Shown here: positions 20,213-32,049 of the stretch, in pieces
Layout: each line of letters opens with the position of its first letter
How positions within the stretch are numbered: the first letter of the stretch is position 1
DNA from: Adiantum capillus-veneris
Taxonomy: Eukaryota > Streptophyta > Polypodiopsida > Polypodiales > Pteridaceae
DNA length: 64,000 nt
NCBI GenBank assembly: GCA_014529385.2
Contig: CM043962.1
Span: 52,283,905 to 52,347,904, forward strand
Direction: 5' to 3'
The notes under the pieces: model-generated
Told to the model about the DNA's origin: nothing
The model's input: the letters and a program-made list of their open reading frames with translations, nothing else
Database searches by the model: none
Position numbers and translations under genes: made by a program

Positions 20213-21560
20213 AAACTAGCTATCTTTAAGAATCTTAAGACGGCAATCTTCATTAGTAGATGCTCGCAAGTTAGCAAGGTATACCCAAGTTTCACTCCGT
20301 AGAACCTTGAGACAGCAATCTTCAACAATATGTTGGCAGGTTAGCTATACCCGGGTTTCACTGAGTATGGGTGCTGGAAAAGCTTTGTTAGGGAGAATCC
20401 AAAGCTGATGATCTACTCCTAAAGATTCTACTTTGATTTGTCAAACCGATAGAGAAAGGAAAACTTTAGACTTTTAGCACCATTTCTAGGAGAGTGGAGT
20501 CACTGAGAGTACATAAATTACTTTGGAATTATTTAACAGCTTCCACAGTAGCACTCTCTATAGATAAGGTCACCAGGTTGTGGGACAATAGAGGTAGTTG
20601 GAGTCCTAATGAAAGCCAGACTAAGCTCGCATAAATTTTTGAGAAAATTGGCAAGTTCATCAAAAGAAGAGAATTGAGCTAGATCTTGATTATATTGCTA
20701 AGCTAATACATGTAGTTGCAGTGAGTCCCTCAAATTCCACTTATAGAATCGGCCCACAATCCAAGCTTAACGGAGCTACAAGGTTAGTACAGTAGGAGTC
20801 CTTCGCGATCGCACAGGAGGAGAGAGAAAGGGAGAACCAAAGGCCATGCGATTACGCGCAGTAAGCAGGCAAGGGTACATCTAGAGAAATGTGCAAGAAG
20901 ACCTTTACACTCGAGAGAAGGGAAAATAAAGGCCGCGTACAAGGATCAAAAAGTAGGTGATGGGGTAATTACCCCTTTACCAAAATGACTTTGGGTGAGC
21001 TCCCACCAAATAAACAATACCTTCTCAAGGGTTTTAGTATTAAACAGTAAAAAGAAAGCATATTTTTAAAAAAAACTTACCAATCCATTTATTCCAAGAA
21101 ATTAAAGGGAAGACGTCAAGCCCACGGGAGGTGAATGTCTTAGGGCGTTTTTTTTGTTAAGCCTAAAGTGGGTAGCACTCCAGGAGATATAGTCAAATCA
21201 AAGTGAGAATGCTATAAAGGCTTAAGACAATAATATCTAAGTATAGGATAGATGAATTAACAGGGGATATTTGTCAAAAGTTTTTTTTTTCTCAAATGCA
21301 TCATGTTTGAATAGGTTCTGGTAATGATCTTTGGGCATTAGAAGTGTATTTGACATTTGTTATCGTATATGTTGTAGTGATGTGACACTTAGGACTGCCA
21401 TGGCACTTTTTTTCTCACTAGGACGTTTTTCCCCTTTGCATTGTATACGCACCTATTACTCTAGGGCTAATTTATCTTTCTACTTGCGCACTCTCTTGTG
21501 TGCCTCGAGCTACTTCATCTTCTCCAAGCTATGTGTACATCCTTGCAACCCTAATCCCAA
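20213..21560. other. No gene seen; possible old 5' LTR at the right end
   Basis: No coding signal. The end of this stretch (...CTAATCCCAACA at 21561) followed by a degenerate primer-binding site looks like an LTR terminus, but no partner LTR was found. Confidence 0.4.
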
Positions 21561-21563
21561 CAA

Positions 21564-21577
21564 TTAGTATCAGAATA
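21564..21577 (+). other. Degenerate primer-binding site (tRNA-iMet type)
   Basis: TTAGTATCAGAATA follows CCCAACAA and differs little from TTGGTATCAGAGC, the usual plant PBS. It marks the end of a decayed LTR. Confidence 0.4.
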
Positions 21578-22763
21578 GGTCACCTCCTCTTTGTATTGTC
21601 ATCCAGAACCCTTCATTTGAGTTCTCAAATTCGTGCAAGATTTGGCGAGCATCAAGTCCACTAATACTTGAGGCTCAAATTTGTCAACAGGTGTATTATC
21701 GAGATATTTAGAGAGAGAGAAGTCACTTGATAGATTAAAAATTTCTTTGCAGACTATACCAACATGTCATTTGCATATTTGGCATATATTTCCATCAAAA
21801 TCTAACCTCCTTGTTAGATGATGATATATAGATACCATGTCTTAATCAAAATTTCAATGCTAGGTTCTGATGCCACCTTCCCTTTGTTTTGATGCCACCT
21901 GCCGAGGTCAAAATTTTATTGAGTTTTGTCATTAAAGGGCTTGTTTGAAAACTTCCCTTATATAGAAATTCGGAATAAAATAGGGTAAGGTATCAATGGA
22001 GTGGGAGTACAAGAAGATGCCTTTAGTATTTCCTCTTCTTTTCCATTTTACACGACACATTGGTAGGTTTCTTTCACCCAACTTGTTCTCTCTCGATGCA
22101 TTTAGTAACTCCATGCTTGGGCACGAATTGACCTCAAACATGAGGAATGAGCGGAGCCAAAAAAAACAGGCCTTTAATGTGGTTTTAACATAATACAATT
22201 GCAAAATGCGGTTTAGGTTTCAAGCTTGCCTTGAATAAGGCTTGTCAAATTTTAGTGTTGTATAAAAATTGCCAAATCCTTCGACAAATAATGTGACATT
22301 TTTTCAAGGTTTTTATGGAGGCTTGAATGCATGGTAGAACTGTAGTATCACATCCTAATCAGCCTTAAGATTTGTTCTTGCGCTTTCTATAGGCGATCTG
22401 TGAAGACTAGAATAGTTTCGTGAGATTGATACCTATATCTTGGCACCGGCTAGAGGTATTCATAATAGTTACCATTTGGCTTAATGAGGACTCTAACTGC
22501 TTGATTTTTGTATGCAATGTCTTTGTTCGAAGCATAAAATGATATAATGATGAGGAGGTCGACCATAGTATCTTACTGTCAATGCGAGGGTACACAGAAA
22601 ATTCCCTTCATAGCAATTGTAAGTCAGGAACACTCACAAAAAAAGAATTGTACTGTGTAAAGAAAAGTATGGTAACAATTGCAATATGAGGCCTTCGTCC
22701 CTGCATACAAATATCTTGCATCCAACAAACATATTGTAGCCATCTAAGGCAAAGGAAAGATCT

Positions 22764-22818
<55 letters not shown>

Positions 22819-23316
22819 GCCTCTTGGGCTCTCCCCAACTCTCAAGCTCTTGGTCTTGGGAGTTTGAGACTCTTCACATGCATGCACATTATCATAGTCA
22901 AATTGATGACACTGAAATTATCATGTACATCCACAACAGGGCAAATCAACCATTCTCTCTCACACGGACGGAGCAAAAAACCTCGAGAAGGCAGGGCTTT
23001 GCATGCCTTGGATATTCAAACCCAAATAACACACGCATGTGAAGTTTGCCCAAGTATGTTCAACATCTAGAGCAACAACATTACCCTTCACAGACATGAA
23101 AACATGTGAGTGTACAACTATATAATATAAATATGCGAGCAAACATACAATTGTACACAGTTACACATGGACACAGCAGAAGCAGAAGAAGAATTTTAGC
23201 TTCGTAGCAAACAATCCAAGAAGATCTTCAAGATCTAAGGAGTCTTCAACTCAAGACCTGTTATTCAAACGGGTGTATGCGTGTGTGAGTGGGTGCATGT
23301 GTGTGTGGCCGCGGGC
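21578..23316. other. No gene seen; (GA)n at 22767-22813
   Basis: A (GA)n tract of about 23 units interrupts otherwise featureless sequence. Open frames here are short and stop-rich. Confidence 0.5.
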
Positions 23317-23345
23317 GGGGGGGGGGGGGGGGGGGGGGGGGGGGG
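23317..23345 (+). repeat. Poly-G tract of 29 bases
   Basis: An uninterrupted run of G, followed by AGGGGGAGGGG. It sits after a GT-rich stretch (23275-23308). It has strong G-quadruplex potential. Its length may be affected by sequencing. Confidence 0.9.
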
Positions 23346-24335
23346 AGGGGGAGGGGCAAGACACGGCACTTGGGTCGTACAAAACCCAAAACAGACAGGT
23401 AATTAAAAAGAAAACTTCCGTCTCCCACCACTGCTTAAAAGTTCAAAGATGTTCAAAGACATGACCTCACCCAATCAAGTTACCAGTAAGCAGCAAGTTT
23501 ACACTACACCAATCAGATGTTTCCAATGGCAGCCTGCTGCTTCAGCAGCATTAGTGAATGCCAATACAGAATGGGAAGCAAGAGCAAGTCATTAGCAATA
23601 CATATAGTGCAGCTGGTATAAGCCTTACCCCTGTTCAATTGGTCTCTGCTGATTTCTTTGCCCTGACTCTTGAAGAGGCAGCATGAGGTTCCTGTGGTGC
23701 TTTGCATCCACTCGGATCAAAGGAACAGGTACTGAGTATGCAATTCCTTAGAAAACCAGAAATCGAGATAAATTCATGTATCCCATCCCTGAACACGGTT
23801 GTCAAGATTATACTCCTATTGAAAACTTCCGAGTGCCGCTAAGACGTGATATAAAAGCCACTTGGATTTCCACTTGGACTACCAGTGGAAATCGGATTAG
23901 AGACACAATTTAAAAAAAACCCTCACCACCATCAAATCATCTAACAGAAAGGACTTGGAAGGGGTTCCATAATCACTTCAAGTGCAACAGGATATACATT
24001 TTACAGATCAAAGAAAAATGAGAAAGGAGAAGGGTTTGAGATACAACAAAACAAAAGCCAGCAGCAAAAAAGCATCTCTTTAATCCAATTACTGATGGAG
24101 ACAACACAATGATCTCCACAGGTACTCACATAGAAAAACAGATGAAGGTTGAGTGGTCCATCCTCCTGGCTATGATACTCTGCCATCTGTTCCTTAAAGT
24201 GTGAGTCTCTTGAGCCAAACCCAGAACTTTTGGAAAAGCCATTGGAGACCAGCTACATTTGTCCACAACCCTATTGCATCATTGGATAGAACTACACTTT
24301 GCCACCCTACATTTTGACAGACTCAATTTTCAAAA
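23346..24335. other. No recognised gene
   Basis: Minus-strand frames of about 60 codons occur at 23707-23513 and 24186-24001, with no recognisable motif. I do not call them genes. Confidence 0.45.
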
Positions 24336-24337
24336 CA

Positions 24338-24389
<52 letters not shown>

Positions 24390-24412
24390 ACACACACACA
24401 CACACCCACACA
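24336..24412 (+). repeat. (CT)n(CA)n compound microsatellite
   Basis: CT tract with two TTTCTC interruptions passing into CACACA repeats. Confidence 0.95.
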
Positions 24413-24419
24413 CAAAATC

Positions 24420-25048
24420 AATAAAAGTGGGGCCTTGACCCTTTGCATTACATATACACCCACCATCGGTCCATATACAAGAAAAACCCTAGAAGATGTA
24501 CAATGAGATCATGCGGAAAAATCCCATAATAAACCACAGGAAACATTTGGGTATAAACATGCTCTAACCAGGTGGTGAAATGTAGCAATCTGGATAGTAA
24601 TCAAGTCTACACACCATGTGGCACTTCATTTATAGGCCATGGGCCTTCTAAAAGAAGTGTACATGAAAAGCTTCGAGTCTAAAAGCGTCTGGGTCCCAAA
24701 AGCGAACTCTCCACTAGCCAGCATAAATCACAGAAATCCGTACATGTGCCACATCAAAAACGTAAATCGCAGAAATCCGTACGACCAGCCACGTCAGTAG
24801 CGTAAATCGTGGGTCCGTACGTATGCCACATCATCGGTCCTCTTTACGCTCCTTTTTTAGCCTTTAGTCCTTTTTGGGCCCCATCGGACAAGACCTAGGA
24901 GTTGGTACAACTTATAAAGTGAAAGTCCTTCCATTTTTGGCTTCTCAGCTTGGTTCTGCAAATTGACTTGATACCACATCTTTTGTATCTTTCAGTGGGG
25001 CCCGGAGTCCATCCTTTAGGTCATGCCACGTCATCACTTTGTGACACA
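24420..25048 (-). repeat. 3' LTR of gypsy element 2 (left edge unresolved)
   Basis: The plus strand ends ...CACTTTGTGACACA at 25048, the same terminus as the LTR ending at 28089, and a polypurine tract follows on the minus strand (TTTCAAGAGGGGT). The U3-like part holds repeated GTAAATCG..AAATCCGTACG and CCACGTCA motifs (24730-24840). The other end of the LTR could not be fixed. Confidence 0.65.
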
Positions 25049-26640
25049 ACCCCTCTTGAAAGAAATGTAATCACCCTCGATTATGCTTACAAAACCAACA
25101 TAAGTCAGTAACCAATTCAGTAGACACTGACTCAAAGTACTGACGCACTAGACAACACAAATACAGGACTTGCACGAAGACAAAAGTCACAAAACATTCA
25201 CATGGCATTCACGTCACAATCCCCGTCGAGATCGTTGATGAGAATCATGATCATTGTAACATATTTAGCAATCACATCCAGATCTCACCAATCTCTAGCA
25301 GATGTCGGGATTGACTAAATCTTGTTACTATCATATCCACATCACCACTAAGGTGAACAAGACCAAAATGTTGCAATCATTTCGTCTTTCGATCATGCAC
25401 TCAAACATCAAACACATGAGAGAGCACATACATCAAATTCATTTAAGAAATTCCCATTTCAAAGTTTTTTCTTAAAATCATACAGCAAAATATTGTCAGC
25501 CCATCAGTACCCCTGAAATCTGAAAAGAAATCGGTGACATTAATCCATCTGGGTAATCGGTGACAAAGAAGCGGAAAACTCCCCTCTTGTGCAGTCCGTA
25601 CTGCACCAGATTCAAACCGTTGATCATCCGTAAGTCGAAGCCAAACCAAAAGCCTCAAGGTAAAGCTCTAAAATCCGAGGAGTATCTGCTAGGTCCTCCT
25701 CCGTCCATTTCGCATCCAGTGCCGGATAGTTCTTGAACTTGATTAAATACAAGCATATCAGCTTACCTTTCACTTTCCTTTCCTTGTGAGCGAGTATCTG
25801 TTCTGGAATGAGAATCTCCTTTGTCTCTTCCACCTAAGGTTGTTCCTCAGACTCCCTATCCACTGGCACCTCCCCGTTGAAAGGTTTCAACAAACTCACA
25901 TGAAATGCATTGTGAATCTTCCAAGTATATGGTATCTTCAGTCTGAAGGATACATCATTTACCTTTTTCTGAATCTAGAAAGGTAAATAGTAATTCATAC
26001 TCAACTTTGAAAAAAGTCGCTCCTTACCCTTCGTTTCCCTAGGCATGCCTTCTCAAACCGTACAAGCACCCAATCATCTTCCTTCAACTGCAAGTCACAT
26101 CAATGCTTGTCCACTACCGTCTTATGCCTTGCTTGAGACTTCTCAAGAGCCTTGCACACCTTTGCAAAGCAGTCTCCAAATCCTAAACATATTGATCTTC
26201 CAAAACCTTATCCTTGGTGCTTAGAATACATGGAACCTGCTTAGCACCCTCAATGATCTCAAATGGCATCTTCCGTTCTCCATCGACGGCAAAAACTTCT
26301 CCCACTGAGCTTCCTGATCAGAGATAAAAGACTTCAATAAGTACTAAATTTCACAATCTTCGATTGCTCATCAATATGCGGGTATAAAAAGAGGACGAGA
26401 ATTGTAACCCAGTGTCAATATTCTCCCAGATTGCCCTCCAAAACAAACTAGTAAAACGGGGATCTCTATCTGAATCTACAGACTGAGACATATCATGAAG
26501 TCGAAATATATACAAGACAACACAGTTTAGCCAGATGACCTGGCTTAACCGACTTCTTGACTAGAATAAAGTGAGTCTACTTGCTAAATCTATCGTCCCA
26601 ATGTCATCATGCCCACTCTAAGTCTTGGAAAGATTAAAAA
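25049..26640 (-). pseudogene. Gypsy element 2: 3' end of pol with chromodomain
   Basis: On the minus strand the C-terminal integrase region (WKIHNAFHVSLLKPFNGE, about 25925-25870) is followed by a chromodomain (LIKFKNYPALDAKWTEEDLA, about 25760-25690). Upstream (26000-26640) are further decayed integrase fragments. The protein is about 70-80% alike by eye to gypsy element 1 in the overlapping parts, so the two are one family in the same orientation. The rest of the element is missing to the right of about 26640. Chromodomains guide gypsy integration to certain chromatin. Confidence 0.75.
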
Positions 26641-26878
26641 TGAAACCCATTGCTATACTTTCCCAAGGTCAGCTAAGTATAAGTAAAGCATGCAAAATAC
26701 ATGGTGCCTTCTGCCAATCGAATTTGACCTTCTGGCATATCAAACAACTCGTAGAGCGTATTCACAATCGGTACCTGTCGCTTAAGTGCGAAAAGAGGAC
26801 CTTTCCACATTGGCTTCACACGATCACCTGCAAATTCTGGACAACAAAGCCTCCAATAGCTAGTGCTGGTCAAACTGG

Positions 26879-26919
<41 letters not shown>

Positions 26920-27030
26920 CGCTGGTTGGTTTTATAGACACATGGGGCCGGCAAGAATAGCAAGTGCGGTGCCGGCAACAATATAAGCAGAGAAGCACTA
27001 GAGAAGAGGGAGGGCTAACGGCAAATTTGG

Positions 27031-27081
<51 letters not shown>
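26879..27081 (+). repeat. Two (GA)n tracts
   Basis: GA tracts at 26879-26916 and 27030-27081, each preceded by a G-run (ACTGGGGGAGAG and TTTGGGGGAGAG). The similar leads suggest a local duplication. Confidence 0.93.
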
Positions 27082-27082
<1 letters not shown>

Positions 27083-27714
27083 ACACGTAAAATTGTAGCC
27101 CAAGAAGTAGCGCTTGTTTTAGACCCTTAATTTTTTTTATAACTGGCTATCCACTTATTCAATGGGCCACCGATCATCTTTTAAAAATATGTAAACTTGT
27201 CTAAAAACTCAATAAAACTCAATGAGCTGAAAATTGATGCCACACAACACTTCCCAGGCGTCCCTGGATGCAATTCTCAGGCACGAATGCAATGCAAACA
27301 CAAATTCCTCGCAGAACGCATCTGCTTTTCTCGAAAAGCACTTAAAAATATTCCGCTAAAAAGCTTCTCAAAACCCATCTTTATTCTTGTGCTTGCGTCT
27401 TTACACGTATTCCTTTTTCCAGCTCGAATTTCCTGCCAAACCAATAGAATATTCTCTTTCTCATACTCCAGTCACCCATCATGTGACGCATCACGAATAT
27501 CCACTTCTCGGTCTCTCCCACCGAACTAACGGTACAACTCCTTTGTGATGTTTAATGTCACCCATCATATGACACATCAAAGTTGTCCGTTCCTCATGGC
27601 TTTTATCAATTCCCATAGATCTACAATTCCTAGCCTTTACAATTCAAGTGCACATATTTCAATAACCTAATTTCATTAAATAGAAATTACTATGAAAAAT
27701 AAGAAAACAGTCCT
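27082..27714. other. No gene seen
   Basis: Sequence between gypsy element 2 and the LTR of element 1. A motif TCACCCATCATGTGACGCATCA at about 27471 recurs as TCACCCATCATATGACACATCA at about 27557. Confidence 0.5.
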
Positions 27715-28089
27715 CAGACTCTGCATCCAGATGCTCTGAGAAGTGAGTCCCCCTTGGGTCACTTATAAACATAACAAGGGGTGCTAAAAGCATAACCCCA
27801 AAAGCATGAAAAGTCAACTCAATCCCAAAAGTTGCCACCAAAAGCAGTCAGCGCAGTATGCGGAAATTCGTACAACCACGTCAGCGCTGTCGACGCGATA
27901 TGCAAAAATCTATACGCTTTGCCACCTCAACAGTCAGCACAATCTGCGACGGCCGTATAGTTGCCACGTCAACAGGCTTCTACACAAGTTTTTCATCTCT
28001 TTGCGTCCCTTGGACCCCTCGTCACTTGGCCATAAGTTGGGACAACTTTATTAGGAGTTTACCTTGCTACGTAAGCAGTTTGTGACACA
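27715..28089 (-). repeat. 3' LTR of gypsy element 1 (truncated)
   Basis: From about 27715 (CTGCATCCAGATGCTCTGAG) to 28089 the sequence matches 34270-34680 of the 5' LTR. It ends GTTTGTGACACA, next to the polypurine tract at 28090-28102 (minus strand TTTCAAGAGGGGG). Sequence left of 27715 does not match the other LTR, so this LTR is truncated or recombined. Confidence 0.75.
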
Positions 28090-28102
28090 CCCCCCTCTTG
28101 AA

Positions 28103-31100
28103 AGAATTGTAATCGCCCTCGATTACGCCTGCAAAACAGACAGAGGCCATAAACCATTTCAGCAGACACTCACTCTAAGTACCGACGCACTAGACACGAC
28201 ACATCTAGCACTTGTACAAAGACGACAATCACATCAGTGAACATGACATCACAAGACATCACATGACAAATCAATCACAAAAAAATTCATTCCAAATCTT
28301 AGACCATGAGTACAAGTAACGTATATAGTAACCACATCTAAATCCATCCCGGACCTCACTGATGCTGGATTAACTCATCCATATTGCGATCATGTCTATA
28401 GAGATTTATGAGACCAAAATGTTGCAATCATTTCGTCTTTCAGTTCCTACACTCAAACAAGTCAAATTAGTCAATCATATTCATTTTCGGGGATTCCGTT
28501 TCATAAATTCATACAACAGAATACTATCAACCCAACAGTATCCCTGAAACCCAAAGGGGCATGAGTGAATCTATTCAATCGAGGTAATCTGTGACAAAGG
28601 AGCGGAGTGACTCCCCTCTTCTACAATCCATATGCACCAGATTTAACCTTGCCGATCTATGGGATCTATCGAAGCAGACAAAGCTGGATTGAATGCTTCA
28701 AGGTAAAGTTCCAAAATCTGAGGAGTATCTGCTAGGTCCTCCATCCACTTCGCATCTAATGCTGGATAGTTCTTGAATTTAACCAAGAACCGAAGAATAC
28801 ATTTCATCTTTCCTTCCTTGTGTTTCAAAATCTCTTCAAGAATGAGTATCTCCTCGCTCTCTTCCACATCGGGTTGCTCATGAAGCTCCCCATCAAGTGG
28901 CATCTCATCTTTAAAAAGTTTCAAGAGACTCACATGGAATGCAGTGTGAATCTTCCACGTATCGGGCAGCTTGGGTCGAAAGGAGACATCATTTATCTTT
29001 TCTTTAATGGAAAGGGCTCTCATGCTAAGCTTTGGGCAAAGTCGCTCCTTTCCTTTTCGTTTCCTTAAGTGTGCCTTCTCAAAACGTAAGAGCACCCAAT
29101 CGTCTTCCTTTAGTTTCAAGTCTCGTCGATGTCGATTTGATGCCTTCTTATGTCGTTCTTGAGACTTCTCTAAACTTTAAAGCCTCAAGGACCTTGGCAA
29201 AAACAGTAGCCCCTCGTGTACTTGTCAACTTCAAAAATCTTGTCTTTAGAGCTGAGAAGGGTGAAACCTTTTGAGCACCTTTGATTATCTTAATGGCGCC
29301 TTCTCCATCAAAGAGTAGACAATGTTATTGTAGGCAAATTCCACCAAAGGCAAAAAAAAAATTCCCCTTGAGTCTTCTAATCAGAGATGCAAGACTTCAA
29401 TAAATCAAGAACAACTAAATTTGCGATTTCAAATTGCCCATCTGTCTGCGGGTGCAATGATGACGAACTGCAACCACGTGCCAATGTTCTCCCAAATAGC
29501 CCTCAAAAACAAACTCGTAAATCGGGAATCTCTATCGGAAAATATTGTCTCAGACATGCCACGTAATCGAAATATCTGTGCAGTGAACAGTCGCTAAATG
29601 GTCCGGCTTGACTGTTTTCTTCACTGGAATGAAGTGAGCTTGCTTGCTAGATCTGTCAATGATAGTCCAAATGCCATCATACCCACTCTGTGTCTTTCGG
29701 AAATCAAAGATGAAATTTATTAAATACTTTCCCAGGGGCGGGTGAGAATGGGTAAAGTTGTGCCTTATGCCTGTCAAACTTGACCTTCTGGCATACTAAA
29801 CAAGTGCGAACAAAGTCCTCCACTCCTTGAGTCTCAGCCAAAAAAAATAACCCTCCATACTTTTCAAGGTGGTATCAATGCCGCGGTGACCCGTAAAAGG
29901 TGGACAATAGCACTCAATCAATACCTTTTCCCTCAACGACTGTGTAACACACAACATTGTTTTCTTCATCAAGTAGCCATCCCGTATGGAATATCCTTGC
30001 ACTATCTCCCCATTCTGTATCCGAGAGTATAAACATCGGAGAAATCCGTATTGGTGGCGTACCGGTCAACCATATCCTCCAAGCTTCTATGATGGATCGC
30101 GGAAATAGCCAAGACGAGGGGCTTCCGAGACAATGCATCTGCCACTAAGTTTTTTTGTCCCTGAACATGGACAACCTGGAAGTGAAATTGTGACAAGATG
30201 TTAGCCCACCGCATCTCCTTTTCCGAAAGCTGCTTCTGTGACAAGAAGTAGCGTAAACTCTAACGATTAGTAAAGACCGTGAAATCGGCTCCAAGTAGAT
30301 AATGTCGCCACTGAATAAGAGCATGGATCACTGCCAATAGCTCTCTCATAAATCTGTGCTATCAATTATGGCCTTGAAAAGATTCTGCTTTCATAAGCAA
30401 AGACATGGCCCTCTTGCATCAAGACCGCTCCCAGACTACGGCCACAAGCATCACAATAAACTTCGAATGGATTTTGCAAGTCTGGCAAAGCCAACACTGG
30501 TCCAGTAGTCAATTTTTCCTTAGCTGTCTAAAAGACAGTCACCTCTGTTGGTCCCCACGAGAAAGGGACTCCGTTCTAAGTCAATAAGTACATAGGTGAA
30601 GCTACCTCTGCAAACTTCCCGAATGAACCGTCGGCAGTAAGAACATTAGCCCAAAAAGCTTCTAACTTCATGAACATTCTTCAAGTCTGGCCAATCACGG
30701 ATAGTCTCAATTTTGGCATGGTCCATCTGTACTCTTGCTGATGAGACGAGGTGTCCCAGGAAGTGTATCGCTGGCAAGAAAAACTCGCTCTTTTTGGCAT
30801 TGATAACCAATCTGTGATCACGCAATGCCTGAAAGACCTTTAGCATATGGTGTCGATGCTTTGCCTCATCCTTGGAAAAAACTATAATATCATCAAAGAA
30901 AGTGCCCACAAAAGAAAGGCTGTCTTGTAGACATCTCCCGGAGCGATTCTAATCTGATGATATCCGCTTTTCAAATCAATCCTACTGAAACAAGAGGATC
31001 CCTAAAGTCTGTCAAGAATATCATCAATCCAGGGAATCGGGAATCTGTTCTTGATAGTGATTTTATTTAGAGCTTTATAGTCAAGGCACTCAAAGATCCG

Positions 31101-31860
31101 TCTTTCTTTAGTACCAATAAAACAGGAGAACAGTAGGGTGAAGTACTAGGCTGGATGAGACCCTTTTCAAGAAGGTCTTTCACTTGGTTCATGATTTCTT
31201 CATTCTCGGCTCGGCTAATCTGTAAGGTGGTCGGTTCAATGGTGTGGTTCCAGCAATCAAATCAAATAGTATAGCCCTCAGGACGACATGAGGGTAACTC
31301 ACCTGGCACGCCTTCTAAGAAACAATCAATATGTGTGCAAAAATTCTTGTCGTAGTGCAAAGTCAAGACATGTTTGTTCGTTGTTCATCATTTAATTCTT
31401 TCAAATAGTTCGAGTAAACAAAGAGACTGGATTTCATTAATTTTGAAATGGCCAAAGCCTATACAACAGGGACGAACTCTCTCTTCAATTTTACATCAAA
31501 AACAATTTTCCTGCCCTTTTCATTTGTCAAGGTCGCTTTCTTAGCCCAATAGTGGACCATGGCGATGTTCTTATGGTACCAAGGGATTCCTATAAGGACG
31601 TCACACCCTTTCAAAGGCATGATGTAAAAGTCCTCGTGCCCAAAATACCCTTGACAATGCAAACAAAGTTTGCCAATGACAGGTGTAATGGCTACATCCG
31701 GTCCAAGCGCCGCTACAACTGCCTCCGTCAGTGGCCCCATCCTATCAGGCGTAATCTCGAGTCGCGCCACCTAATTCAAGTGAAATGAAATTGGCCTTGG
31801 CTCCTCCATCAAAAAAGATAAGTGCTTCCTGATCTTTCACTTTGCCCCATGCACAGCAAA
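28103..31860 (-). pseudogene. Gypsy element 1 pol: protease, RT, RNase H, integrase, chromodomain
   Basis: Domains run right to left on the minus strand. The protease is at about 31840-31459 (FFDGGAKANFIS, later DVLIGIPWYHKN). The reverse transcriptase is at about 31300-30646, with the catalytic motif [15 protein letters not shown] and LGHLVSSARVQMD. RNase H is at about 30590-30100 (MRWANILSQFHFQVVHVQGQ, NLVADALSRK). The integrase zinc part is near 29880 (HRGIDTTLKSMEGYF) and its core near 29700. The integrase C-terminus is at 29119-28870 (WKIHTAFHVSLLKLFKDEMP) and a chromodomain at about 28780-28680 (LVKFKNYPALDAKWMEDLAD). Many stops and shifts separate these blocks, so pol is dead. A family member would encode Gag-Pol for copy-and-paste transposition. 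The protease active site reads DGGA where plant gypsy elements usually have D[ST]GA. Confidence 0.88.
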
Positions 31861-32049
31861 GTTCTGTACTTTCATCCATCTAGCTTAGGTCTGTTCTCAT
31901 GCATTCTGATACCAGCCTTGCTTTCATCTTGCCTTTTCTGTTACGTTCCTCCATTGCTCTAGAACTCTTTGGCTTGTCATCAGTCTGTCCTCGTTGTGTC
32001 TTTTTAGGGCACCTTGCGGAAATATGCCCTCGTTCTTCGCAACCAAAAT

